Shown: positions 25,401 through 39,312 of the stretch, one piece after another
Numbering within the stretch: position 1 is the first letter of the stretch
Layout: every line of letters starts with the position of its first letter
DNA from: Auanema rhodensis
Lineage: Eukaryota > Nematoda > Chromadorea > Rhabditida > Rhabditidae
Length of the DNA: 64,000 nucleotides
Direction of reading: 5' to 3'
Assembly (NCBI GenBank): GCA_964057225.1
Contig: OZ059896.1
Location: 21,510,501 to 21,574,500, forward strand
Position numbers and translations under genes: made by a program
Notes under the pieces: model-generated
The model's database searches: none
Told to the model about the DNA's origin: nothing
What the model saw: the letters and a program-made list of their open reading frames with translations, nothing else

Positions 25401-28400
25401 TCCAAAAACATTTTGACAAAAATTTTTTCGAAAAATTTCAAAATAATTTAGCAAAAAGTAGATGTTTTTAGATTCCTTTTTTCAAGGCAAAGACGATGGA
25501 CAATGTTATTCAACGAAAAAATTAATTCTTCAGGGTGAAAATCGAGGATATAAGTGTGAACTTATATCAGTTGATATCTCGGTGCATTTTTAAGCAAGCG
25601 CAAATCTGATAACACAGATCGACGCAGCTTAAAAATCCGCATCGAATGCACTATACCACATTGAGAAACGCTTAATACAAAAATTAGTTATGATCGTTTG
25701 AAAATTGATGCATTAGTGTATGTTGAGTTTCCATGTACACTCTACATTGCTTCCAAAAACATTTTGACAAAAATTTTTTCGAAAAATTTCAAAATAATTT
25801 AGCAAAAAGTAGATGTTTTAAGATTCCTTTTTTCAAGGCAAAGACGATGGACAATGTTATTCAACGAAAAAATTAATTCTTCAGGGTGAAAATCGAGGAT
25901 ATAAGTGTGAACTTATATCAGTTGATATCTCGGTGCATTTTTAAGCTAGCGCAAATCTGATAACACAGATCGACGCAGCTTAAAAATCCGCATCGAATGC
26001 ACTATACTACATTGAGAAACGCTTAATACAAAAATTAGTTATGATCGTTTGAAAAATGATGCATTAGTGTATGTTGAGTTTCCATGTACACTCAACATTG
26101 CTTCCAAAAACATTTTGACAAAAACTTTTTCGAAAAATTTCAAAATAATTTAGCAAAAAGTAGATGTTTTTAGATTCCTTTTTTTAAGGCAAAGACGATG
26201 GACAATGTTATTCAACGAAAAAATTAATTCTTCAGGGTGAAAATCGAGGATATAAGTGTGAACTTATATCAGTTGATATCTCGGTGCATTTTTAAGCTAG
26301 CGCAAATCTCATAACACAGATCGACGCAGCTTGAAAATCCGCATCGAATGCACTATACTACATTGAGAAACGCTTAATACAAAAATTAGTTATGATCGTT
26401 TGAAAATTGATGCATTAGTGTATGTTGAGTTTCCATGTACACTCTACATTGCTTCCAAAAACATTTTGACAAAAATTTTTTCGAAAAATTTCAAAATAAT
26501 TTAGCAAAAAGTAGATGTTTTTAGATTCCTTTTTTCAAGGCAAAGACGATGGACAATGTTATTCAACGAAAAAATTAATTCTTCAGGGTGAAAATCGAGG
26601 ATATAAGTGTGAACTTATATCAGTTGATATCTCGATGCATTTTTAAGCTAGCGCAAATCTGATAACACAGATCGACGCAGCTTAAAAATCCGCATCGAAT
26701 GCACTATACCACATTGAGAAACGCTTAATACAAAAATTAGTTATGATCGTTTGAAAATTGATGCATTAGTGTATGTTGAGTTTCCATGTACACTCAACAT
26801 TGCTTCCAAAAACATTTTGACAAAAATTTTTTCGAAAAATTTCAAAACAATTTAGCAAAAAGTAGATGTTTATAGATTCCTTTTTTGAAGGCAAAGACGA
26901 TGGACAATGTTATTCAACGAAAAAATTAATTCTTCAGGGTGAAAATCGAGGATATAAGTGTGCACTTATATCAGTTGATATCTTGGTGCATTTTTAAGCT
27001 AGCGCAAATCTGATAACACAGATCGACGCAGCTTAAAAATCCGCATCGAATGCACTATACTACATTGAGAAACGCTTAATACAAAAGTTAGTTATGATCG
27101 TTTGAAAAATGATGCCTTAGTGTATGTTGAGTTTCCATGTACACTCAATATTGCTTCCAAAAACATTTTGACAAAAATTTTTTCGATAAATTTCAAAATA
27201 GTTTAGCAAAGAGTAGATGTTTTTAGATTCCTTTTTTTAAGGCAAAGACGATGGACAATGTTATTCAACGAAAAAATTAATTCTTCAGGGTGAAAATCGA
27301 GGATATAAGTGTGAACTTATATCAGTTGATATCTCGGTGCATTTTTAAGCTAGCGCAAATCTGATAACACAGATCGACGCAGCTTAAAAATCCGCATCGA
27401 ATGCACTATACTACATTGAGAAACGCTTAATACAAAAATTAGTTATGATCGTTTGAAAAATGATGCATTAGTGTATGTTGAGTTTCCATGTACACTCAAC
27501 ATTGCTTCCAAAAACATTTTGACAAAAATTTTTTCGAAAAATTTCAAAATAATTTAGCAAAAAGTAGATGTTTTTAGATTCCTTTTTTCAAGGCAAAGAC
27601 GATGGACAATGTTATTCAACGAAAAAATTAATTCTTCAGGGTGAAAATCGAGGATATAAGTGTGAACTTATATCAGTTGATATCTCGGTGCATTTTTAAG
27701 CTAGCGCAAATCTGATAACACAGATCGACGCAGCTTAAAAATCCGCATCGAATGCACTATACCACATTGAGAAACGCTTGATACAAAAATTAGTTATGAT
27801 CGTTTGAAAATTGATGCATTAGTGTATGTTGAGTTTCCATGTACACTCTACATTGCTTCCAAAAACATTTTGACAAAAATTTTTTCGAAAAATTTCAAAA
27901 TAATTTAGCAAAAAGTAGATGTTTTTAGATTCCTTTTTTCAAGGCAAAGACGATGGACAATGTTATTCAACGAAAAAATTAATTCTTCAGGGTGAAAATC
28001 GAGGATATAAGTGTGAACTTATATCAGTTGATATCTCGATGCATTTTTAAGCTAGCGCAAATCTGATAACACAGATCGACGCAGCTTAAAAATCCGCATC
28101 GAATGCACTATACCACATTGAGAAACGCTTAATACAAAAATTAGTTATGATCGTTTGAAAATTGATGCATTAGTGTATGTTGAGTTTCCATGTACACTCA
28201 ACATTGCTTCCAAAAACATTTTGACAACAATTTTTTCGAAAAATTTCAAAATAATTTAGCAAAAAGTAGAAGTTTTTAGATTCCTTTTTTCAAGGCAAAG
28301 ACGATGGACAATGTTATTCAACGAAAAAATTAATTCTTCAGGGTGAAAATCGAGGATATAAGTGTGAACTTATATCAGTTGATATCTCGGTGCATTTTTA

Positions 28401-29835
28401 AGCTAGCGCAAATCTGATAACACAGATCGACGCAGCTTAAAAATCCGCATCGAATGCACTATACTACATTGAGAAACGCTTAATACAAAAATTAGTTATG
28501 ATCGTTTGAAAATTGATGCATTAGTGTATGTTGAGTTTCCATGTACACTCAACATTGCTTCCAAAAACATTTTGACAAAAATTTTTTCGAAAAATTTCAA
28601 AATAATTTAGCAAAAAGTAGATGTTTTTAGATTCCTTTTTTCAAGGCAAAGACGATGGACAATGTTATTCAACGAAAAATTTAATTCTTCAGGGTGAAAA
28701 TCGAGGATATAAGTGTGAACTTATATCAGTTGATATCTCGGTGCATTTTTAAGCAAGCGCAAATCTGATAACACAGATCGACGCAGCTTAAAAATCCGCA
28801 TCGAATGCACTATACCACATTGAGAAACGCTTAATACAAAAATTAGTTATGATCGTTTGAAAATTGATGCATTAGTGTATGTTGAGTTTCCATGTACACT
28901 CTACATTGCTTCCAAAAACATTTTGACAAAAATTTTTTCGAAAAATTTCAAAATAATTTAGCAAAAAGTAGATGTTTTTAGATTCCTTTTTTCAAGGCAA
29001 AGACGATGGACAATGTTATTCAACGAAAAAATTAATTCTTCAGGGTGAAAATCGAGGATATAAGTGTGAACTTATATCAGTTGATATCTCGATGCATTTT
29101 TAAGCTAGCGCAAATCTGATCACACAGATCGACGCAGCTTAAAAATCCGCATCGAATGCACTATACCACATTGAGAAACGCTTAATACAAAAATTAGTTA
29201 TGATCGTTTGAAAATTGATGCATTAGTGTATGTTGAGTTTCCATGTACACTCAACATTGCTTCCAAAAACATTTTGACAACAATTTTTTCGAAAAATTTC
29301 AAAATAATTTAGCAAAAAGTAGAAGTTTTTAGATTCCTTTTTTCAAGGCAAAGACGATGGACAATGTTATTCAACGAAAAAATTAATTCTTCAGGGTGAA
29401 AATCGAGGATATAAGTGTGAACTTATATCAGTTGATATCTCGGTGCATTTTTAAGCTAGCGCAAATCTGATAACACAGATCGACGCAGCTTAAAAATCCG
29501 CATCGAATGCACTATACTACATTGAGAAACGCTTAATACAAAAATTAGTTATGATCGTTTGAAAATTGATGCATTAGTGTATGTTGAGTTTCCATGTACA
29601 CTCTACATTGCTTCCAAAAACATTTTGACAAAAATTTTTTCGAAAAATTTCAAAATAATTTAGCAAAAAGTAGATGTTTTAAGATTCCTTTTTTCAAGGC
29701 AAAGACGATGGACAATGTTATTCAACGAAAAAATTAATTCTTCAGGGTGAAAATCGAGGATATAAGTGTGAACTTATATCAGTTGATATCTCGGTGCATT
29801 TTTAAGCTAGCGCAAATCTGATAACACAGATCGAC
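22465..29835. repeat. Higher-order repeat of 21 units (7371 bp), copy 2
   Basis: This is the second tandem copy of the 21-unit repeat, adjoining copy 1 without a gap. It begins with the GACAACAATT/AGAAGT unit at 22465 and carries the same ordered marker series. Its final unit (29485-29835: T at p120, A at p197, G at p310) does not match the final unit of copy 1. The true duplicated length is therefore 20 units plus one mismatched unit, or the junction has been converted. Confidence 0.9.
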
Positions 29836-32643
29836 GCAGCTTAAAAATCCGCATCGAATGCACTATACTACATTGAGAAACGCTGAATACAAAAATTAGT
29901 TATGATCGTTTGAAAAATGATGCATTAGTGTATGTTGAGTTTCCATGTACACTCAACATTGCTTCCAAAAACATTTTGACAAAAACTTTTTCGAAAAATT
30001 TCAAAATAATTTAGCAAAAAGTAGATGTTTTAAGATTCCTTTTTTTAAGGCAAAGACGATGGACAATGTTATTCAACGAAAAAATTAATTCTTCAGGGTG
30101 AAAATCGAGGATATAAGTGTGAACTTATATCAGATGATATCTCGATGCATTTTTAAGCTAGCGCAAATCTGATAACACAGATCGACGCAGCTTAAAAATC
30201 CGCATCGAATGCACTATACCACATTGAGAAACGCTTAATACAAAAATTAGTTATGATCGTTTGAAAATTGATGCATTAGTGTATGTTGAGTTTCCATGTA
30301 CACTCAACATTGCTTCCAAAAACATTTTGACAAAAACTTTTTCGAAAAATTTCAAAATAATTTAGCAAAAAGTAGATGTTTTTAGATTCCTTTTTTTAAG
30401 GCAAAGACGATGGACAATGTTATTCAACGAAAAAATTAATTCTTCAGGGTGAAAATCGAGGATATAAGTGTGAACTTATATCAGTTGATATCTCGATGCA
30501 TTTTTAAGCTAGCGCAAATATGATAACACAGATCGACGCAGCTTAAAAATCCGCATCGAATGCACTATACCACATTGAGAAACGCTTAATACAAAAATTA
30601 GTTATGATCGTTTGAAAAATGATGCATTAGTGTATGTTGAGTTTCCATGTACACTCAACATTGCTTCCAAAAACATTTTGACAAAAACTTTTTCGAAAAA
30701 TTTCAAAATAATTTAGCAAAAAGTAGATGTTTTTAGATTCCTTTTTTTAAGGCAAAGACGATGGACAATGTTATTCAACGAAAAAATTAATTCTTCAGGG
30801 TGAAAATCGAGGATATAAGTGTGAACTTATATCAGTTGATATCTCGGTGCATTTTTAAGCTAGCGCAAATCTCATAACACAGATCGACGCAGCTTGAAAA
30901 TCCGCATCGAATGCACTATACTACATTGAGAAACGCTTAATACAAAAATTAGTTATGATCGTTTGAAAATTGATGCATTAGTGTATGTTGAGTTTCCATG
31001 TACACTCTACATTGCTTCCAAAAACATTTTGACAAAAATTTTTTCGAAAAATTTCAAAATAATTTAGCAAAAAGTAGATGTTTTTAGATTCCTTTTTTCA
31101 AGGCAAAGACGATGGACAATGTTATTCAACGAAAAAATTAATTCTTCAGGGTGAAAATCGAGGATATAAGTGTGAACTTATATCAGTTGATATCTCGATG
31201 CATTTTTAAGCTAGCGCAAATCTGATAACACAGATCGACGCAGCTTAAAAATCCGCATCGAATGCACTATACCACATTGAGAAACGCTTAATACAAAAAT
31301 TAGTTATGATCGTTTGAAAATTGATGCATTAGTGTATGTTGAGTTTCCATGTACACTCAACATTGCTTCCAAAAACATTTTGACAAAAATTTTTTCGAAA
31401 AATTTCAAAACAATTTAGCAAAAAGTAGATGTTTATAGATTCCTTTTTTGAAGGCAAAGACGATGGACAATGTTATTCAACGAAAAAATTAATTCTTCAG
31501 GGTGAAAATCGAGGATATAAGTGTGCACTTATATCAGTTGATATCTTGGTGCATTTTTAAGCTAGCGCAAATCTGATAACACAGATCGACGCAGCTTAAA
31601 AATCCGCATCGAATGCACTATACTACATTGAGAAACGCTTAATACAAAAGTTAGTTATGATCGTTTGAAAAATGATGCCTTAGTGTATGTTGAGTTTCCA
31701 TGTACACTCAATATTGCTTCCAAAAACATTTTGACAAAAATTTTTTCGATAAATTTCAAAATAGTTTAGCAAAGAGTAGATGTTTTTAGATTCCTTTTTT
31801 TAAGGCAAAGACGATGGACAATGTTATTCAACGAAAAAATTAATTCTTCAGGGTGAAAATCGAGGATATAAGTGTGAACTTATATCAGTTGATATCTCGG
31901 TGCATTTTTAAGCTAGCGCAAATCTGATAACACAGATCGACGCAGCTTAAAAATCCGCATCGAATGCACTATACTACATTGAGAAACGCTTAATACAAAA
32001 ATTAGTTATGATCGTTTGAAAAATGATGCATTAGTGTATGTTGAGTTTCCATGTACACTCAACATTGCTTCCAAAAACATTTTGACAAAAATTTTTTCGA
32101 AAAATTTCAAAATAATTTAGCAAAAAGTAGATGTTTTTAGATTTCTTTTTTCAAGGCAAAGACGATGGACAATGTTATTCAACGAAAAAATTAATTCTTC
32201 AGGGTGAAAATCGAGGATATAAGTGTGAACTTATATCAGTTGATATCTCGATGCATTTTTAAGCTAGCGCAAATCTGATAACACAGATCGACGCAGCTTA
32301 AAAATCCGCATCGAATGCACTATACCACATTGAGAAACGCTTAATACAAAAATTAGTTATGATCGTTTGAAAATTGATGCATTAGTGTATGTTGAGTTTC
32401 CATGTACACTCTACATTGCTTCCAAAAACATTTTGACAAAAATTTTTTCGATAAATTTCAAAATAATTTAGCAAAGAGTAGATGTTTTTAGATTCCTTTT
32501 TTTAAGGCAAAGACGATGGACAATGTTATTCAACGAAAAAATTAATTCTTCAGGGTGAAAATCGAGGATATAAGTGTGAACTTATATCAGTTGATATCTC
32601 GGTGCATTTTTAAGCTAGCGCAAATCTGATAACACAGATCGAC
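29485..32643. repeat. Nine mixed units, including a partial copy of 25975-27729
   Basis: Units 30538 to 32292 repeat the order of 25975-27729 at a shift of 4563 bp (13 units): ATCTCAT unit, GCTTG unit, G-211 unit, T-160 unit, AAAAATGATG unit. The unit at 29836 combines CGCTGAATAC (private), A at p197 and CAGATGATATC, resembling the unit at 2458. The unit at 32293 joins the T-160 marker to T at p120, a mixed haplotype. TTTCTTTTTT near 32143 is private. Confidence 0.75.
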
Positions 32644-34749
32644 GCAGCTTAAAAATCCGCATCGAATGCACTATACTACATTGAGAAACGCTTAATACAA
32701 AAATTAGTTATGATCGTTTGAAAAATGATGCATTAGTGTATGTTGAGTTTCCATGTACACTCAACATTGCATCCAAAAACATTTTGACAAAAATTTTTTC
32801 GAAAAATTTCAAAATAATTTAGAAAAAAGTAGATGTTTTTAGATTCCTTTTTTCAAGGCAAAGACGATGGACAATGTTATTCAACGAAAAAATTAATTCT
32901 TCAGGGTGAAAATCGAGGATATAAGTGTGAACTTATATCAGTTGATATCTCGGTGCATTTTTAAGCTAGCGCAAATCTGATAACACAGATCGACGCAGCT
33001 TAAAAATCCGCATCGAATGCACTATACCACATTGAGAAACGCTTGATACAAAAATTAGTTATGATCGTTTGAAAATTGATGCATTAGTGTATGTTGAGTT
33101 TCCATGTACACTCTACATTGCTTCCAAAAACATTTTGACAAAAATTTTTTCGAAAAATTTCAAAATAATTTAGCAAAAAGTAGATGTTTTTAGATTCCTT
33201 TTTTCAAGGCAAAGACGATGGACAATGTTATTCAACGAAAAAATTAATTCTTCAGGGTGAAAATCGAGGATATAAGTGTGAACTTATATCAGTTGATATC
33301 TCGATGCATTTTTAAGCTAGCGCAAATCTGATAACACAGATCGACGCAGCTTAAAAATCCGCATCGAATGCACTATACCACATTGAGAAACGCTTAATAC
33401 AAAAATTAGTTATGATCGTTTGAAAATTGATGCATTAGTGTATGTTGAGTTTCCATGTACACTCAACATTGCTTCCAAAAACATTTTGACAACAATTTTT
33501 TCGAAAAATTTCAAAATAATTTAGCAAAAAGTAGAAGTTTTTAGATTCCTTTTTTCAAGGCAAAGACGATGGACAATGTTATTCAACGAAAAAATTAATT
33601 CTTCAGGGTGAAAATCGAGGATATAAGTGTGAACTTATATCAGTTGATATCTCGGTGCATTTTTAAGCTAGCGCAAATCTGATAACACAGATCGACGCAG
33701 CTTAAAAATCCGCATCGAATGCACTATACCACATTGAGAAACGCTTAATACAAAAATTAGTTATGATCGTTTGAAAATTGATGCATTAGTGTATGTTGAG
33801 TTTCCATGTACACTCTACATTGCTTCCAAAAACATTTTGACAAAAATTTTTTCGAAAAATTTCAAAATAATTTAGCAAAAAGTAGATGTTTTTAGATTCC
33901 TTTTTTCAAGGCAAAGACGATGGACAATGTTATTCAACGAAAAAATTAATTCTTCAGGGTGAAAATCGAGGATATAAGTGTGAACTTATATCAGTTGATA
34001 TCTCGATGCATTTTTAAGCTAGCGCAAATATGATAACACAGATCGACGCAGCTTAAAAATCCGCATCGAATGCACTATACCACATTGAGAAACGCTTAAT
34101 ACAAAAATTAGTTATGATCGTTTGAAAATTGATGCATTAGTGTATGTTGAGTTTCCATGTACACTCTACATTGCTTCCAAAAACATTTTGACAAAAATTT
34201 TTTCGAAAAATTTCAAAATAATTTAGCAAAAAGTAGAAGTTTTTAGATTCCTTTTTTCAAGGCAAAGACGATGGACAATGTTATTCAACGAAAAAATTAA
34301 TTCTTCAGGGTGAAAATCGAGGATATAAGTGTGAACTTATATCAGTTGATATCTCGGTGCATTTTTAAGCTAGCGCAAATCTGATAACACAGATCGACGC
34401 AGCTTAAAAATCCGCATCGAATGCACTATACCACATTGAGAAACGCTTAATACAAAAATTAGTTATGATCGTTTGAAAATTGATGCATTAGTGTATGTTG
34501 AGTTTCCATGTACACTCTACATTGCTTCCAAAAACATTTTGACAAAAATTTTTTCGAAAAATTTCAAAATAATTTAGCAAAAAGTAGAAGTTTTTAGATT
34601 CCTTTTTTCAAGGCAAAGACGATGGACAATGTTATTCAACGAAAAAATTAATTCTTCAGGGTGAAAATCGAGGATATAAGTGTGAACTTATATCAGTTGA
34701 TATCTCGGTGCATTTTTAAGCTAGCGCAAATCTGATAACACAGATCGAC
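32644..34749. repeat. Six units related to 39664-42822 and to the dimer block
   Basis: The unit at 32644 has GCATCC at p127 and a private TTTAGAAAAAAG. The next two are the CGCTTGATAC unit (32995) and the GACAACAATT unit (33346). This series recurs 7020 bp later at 39664. Then come one A-type unit (33697: T191, A310, A334) and two B-type units (34048, 34399: A191, G310, C334). Alternating A and B units form the strict dimer further on. Confidence 0.75.
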
Positions 34750-37700
34750 GCAGCTTAAAAATCCGCATCGAATGCACTATACCACATTGAGAAACGCTTA
34801 ATACAAAAATTAGTTATGATCGTTTGAAAATTGATGCATTAGTGTATGTTGAGTTTCCATGTACACTCTACATTGCTTCCAAAAACATTTTGACAAAAAT
34901 TTTTTCGAAAAATTTCAAAATAATTTAGCAAAAAGTAGATGTTTTTAGATTCCTTTTTTCAAGGCAAAGACGATGGACAATGTTATTCAACGAAAAAATT
35001 AATTCTTCAGGGTGAAAATCGAGGATATAAGTGTGAACTTATATCAGTTGATATCTCGATGCATTTTTAAGCTAGCGCAAATATGATAACACAGATCGAC
35101 GCAGCTTAAAAATCCGCATCGAATGCACTATACCACATTGAGAAACGCTTAATACAAAAATTAGTTATGATCGTTTGAAAATTGATGCATTAGTGTATGT
35201 TGAGTTTCCATGTACACTCTACATTGCTTCCAAAAACATTTTGACAAAAATTTTTTCGAAAAATTTCAAAATAATTTAGCAAAAAGTAGAAGTTTTTAGA
35301 TTCCTTTTTTCAAGGCAAAGACGATGGACAATGTTATTCAACGAAAAAATTAATTCTTCAGGGTGAAAATCGAGGATATAAGTGTGAACTTATATCAGTT
35401 GATATCTCGGTGCATTTTTAAGCTAGCGCAAATCTGATAACACAGATCGACGCAGCTTAAAAATCCGCATCGAATGCACTATACTACATTGAGAAACGCT
35501 TAATACAAAAATTAGTTATGATCGTTTGAAAATTGATGCATTAGTGTATGTTGAGTTTCCATGTACACTCTACATTGCTTCCAAAAACATTTTGACAAAA
35601 ATTTTTTCGAAAAATTTCAAAATAATTTAGCAAAAAGTAGATGTTTTTAGATTCCTTTTTTCAAGGCAAAGACGATGGACAATGTTATTCAACGAAAAAA
35701 TTAATTCTTCAGGGTGAAAATCGAGGATATAAGTGTGAACTTATATCAGTTGATATCTCGATGCATTTTTAAGCTAGCGCAAATCTGATAACACAGATCG
35801 ACGCAGCTTAAAAATCCGCATCGAATGCACTATACCACATTGAGAAACGCTTAATACAAAAATTAGTTATGATCGTTTGAAAATTGATGCATTAGTGTAT
35901 GTTGAGTTTCCATGTACACTCAACATTGCTTCCAAAAACATTTTGACAACAATTTTTTCGAAAAATTTCAAAATAATTTAGCAAAAAGTAGAAGTTTTTA
36001 GATTCCTTTTTTCAAGGCAAAGACGATGGACAATGTTATTCAACGAAAAAATTAATTCTTCAGGGTGAAAATCGAGGATATAAGTGTGAACTTATATCAG
36101 TTGATATCTCGGTGCATTTTTAAGCTAGCGCAAATCTGATAACACAGATCGACGCAGCTTAAAAATCCGCATCGAATGCACTATACCACATTGAGAAACG
36201 CTTAATACAAAAATTAGTTATGATCGTTTGAAAATTGATGCATTAGTGTATGTTGAGTTTCCATGTACACTCTACATTGCTTCCAAAAACATTTTGACAA
36301 AAATTTTTTCGAAAAATTTCAAAATAATTTAGCAAAAAGTAGATGTTTTTAGATTCCTTTTTTCAAGGCAAAGACGATGGACAATGTTATTCAACGAAAA
36401 AATTAATTCTTCAGGGTGAAAATCGAGGATATAAGTGTGAACTTATATCAGTTGATATCTCGGTGCATTTTTAAGCTAGCGCAAATCTGATAACACAGAT
36501 CGACGCAGCTTAAAAATCCGCATCGAATGCACTATACTACATTGAGAAACGCTTAATACAAAAATTAGTTATGATTGTTTGAAAATTGATGCATTAGTGT
36601 ATGTTGAGTTTCCATGTACACTCTACATTGCTTCCAAAAACATTTTGACAAAAATTTTTTCGATAAATTTCAAAATAATTTAGCAAAGAGTAGATGTTTT
36701 TAGATTCCTTTTTTTAAGGCAAAGACGATGGACAATGTTATTCAACGAAAAAATTAATTCTTCAGGGTGAAAATCGAGGATATAAGTGTGAACTTATATC
36801 AGTTGATATCTCGGTGCATTTTTAAGCTAGCGCAAATCTGATAACACAGATCGACGCAGCTTAAAAATCCGCATCGAATGCACTATACCACATTGAGAAA
36901 CGCTTAATACAAAAATTAGTTATGATCGTTTGAAAATTGATGCATTAGTGTATGTTGAGTTTCCATGTACACTCTACATTGCTTCCAAAAACATTTTGAC
37001 AAAAATTTTTTCGAAAAATTTCAAAATAATTTAGCAAAAAGTAGAAGTTTTTAGATTCCTTTTTTCAAGGCAAAGACGATGGACAATGTTATTCAACGAA
37101 AAAATTAATTCTTCAGGGTGAAAATCGAGGATATAAGTGTGAACTTATATCAGTTGATATCTCGGTGCATTTTTAAGCTAGCGCAAATCTGATAACACAG
37201 ATCGACGCAGCTTAAAAATCCGCATCGAATGCACTATACCACATTGAGAAACGCTTAATACAAAAATTAGTTATGATCGTTTGAAAATTGATGCATTAGT
37301 GTATGTTGAGTTTCCATGTACACTCTACATTGCTTCCAAAAACATTTTGACAAAAATTTTTTCGAAAAATTTCAAAATAATTTAGCAAAAAGTAGATGTT
37401 TTTAGATTCCTTTTTTCAAGGCAAAGACGATGGACAATGTTATTCAACGAAAAAATTAATTCTTCAGGGTGAAAATCGAGGATATAAGTGTGAACTTATA
37501 TCAGTTGATATCTCGATGCATTTTTAAGCTAGCGCAAATATGATAACACAGATCGACGCAGCTTAAAAATCCGCATCGAATGCACTATACCACATTGAGA
37601 AACGCTTAATACAAAAATTAGTTATGATCGTTTGAAAATTGATGCATTAGTGTATGTTGAGTTTCCATGTACACTCTACATTGCTTCCAAAAACATTTTG

Positions 37701-39312
37701 ACAAAAATTTTTTCGAAAAATTTCAAAATAATTTAGCAAAAAGTAGAAGTTTTTAGATTCCTTTTTTCAAGGCAAAGACGATGGACAATGTTATTCAACG
37801 AAAAAATTAATTCTTCAGGGTGAAAATCGAGGATATAAGTGTGAACTTATATCAGTTGATATCTCGGTGCATTTTTAAGCTAGCGCAAATCTGATAACAC
37901 AGATCGACGCAGCTTAAAAATCCGCATCGAATGCACTATACTACATTGAGAAACGCTTAATACAAAAATTAGTTATGATCGTTTGAAAATTGATGCATTA
38001 GTGTATGTTGAGTTTCCATGTACACTCTACATTGCTTCCAAAAACATTTTGACAAAAATTTTTTCGAAAAATTTCAAAATAATTTAGCAAAAAGTAGATG
38101 TTTTTAGATTCCTTTTTTCAAGGCAAAGACGATGGACAATGTTATTCAACGAAAAAATTAATTCTTCAGGGTGAAAATCGAGGATATAAGTGTGAACTTA
38201 TATCAGTTGATATCTCGATGCATTTTTAAGCTAGCGCAAATCTGATAACACAGATCGACGCAGCTTAAAAATCCGCATCGAATGCACTATACCACATTGA
38301 GAAACGCTTAATACAAAAATTAGTTATGATCGTTTGAAAATTGATGCATTAGTGTATGTTGAGTTTCCATGTACACTCAACATTGCTTCCAAAAACATTT
38401 TGACAACAATTTTTTCGAAAAATTTCAAAATAATTTAGCAAAAAGTAGAAGTTTTTAGATTCCTTTTTTCAAGGCAAAGACGATGGACAATGTTATTCAA
38501 CGAAAAAATTAATTCTTCAGGGTGAAAATCGAGGATATAAGTGTGAACTTATATCAGTTGATATCTCGGTGCATTTTTAAGCTAGCGCAAATCTGATAAC
38601 ACAGATCGACGCAGCTTAAAAATCCGCATCGAATGCACTATACCACATTGAGAAACGCTTAATACAAAAATTAGTTATGATCGTTTGAAAATTGATGCAT
38701 TAGTGTATGTTGAGTTTCCATGTACACTCTACATTGCTTCCAAAAACATTTTGACAAAAATTTTTTCGAAAAATTTCAAAATAATTTAGCAAAAAGTAGA
38801 TGTTTTTAGATTCCTTTTTTCAAGGCAAAGACGATGGACAATGTTATTCAACGAAAAAATTAATTCTTCAGGGTGAAAATCGAGGATATAAGTGTGAACT
38901 TATATCAGTTGATATCTCGGTGCATTTTTAAGCTAGCGCAAATCTGATAACACAGATCGACGCAGCTTAAAAATCCGCATCGAATGCACTATACTACATT
39001 GAGAAACGCTTAATACAAAAATTAGTTATGATTGTTTGAAAATTGATGCATTAGTGTATGTTGAGTTTCCATGTACACTCTACATTGCTTCCAAAAACAT
39101 TTTGACAAAAATTTTTTCGATAAATTTCAAAATAATTTAGCAAAGAGTAGATGTTTTTAGATTCCTTTTTTTAAGGCAAAGACGATGGACAATGTTATTC
39201 AACGAAAAAATTAATTCTTCAGGGTGAAAATCGAGGATATAAGTGTGAACTTATATCAGTTGATATCTCGGTGCATTTTTAAGCTAGCGCAAATCTGATA
39301 ACACAGATCGAC
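34750..39312. repeat. Seven-unit higher-order repeat (2457 bp), nearly two copies
   Basis: Copy 1 is 34750-37206 and copy 2 is 37207-39312 (six units before the pattern changes). The order is an A-type unit (ATATGAT at p332), a B-type unit (AGAAGT at p188), a T-120 unit, a GACAACAATT unit, another T-120 unit and a T-160 unit with GATTGTTTG. Copy 1 has a further B-type unit at 36856. Paired markers are ATATGAT at 35083/37540 and GATTGTTTG at 36576/39033, each 2457 bp apart. Confidence 0.85.
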
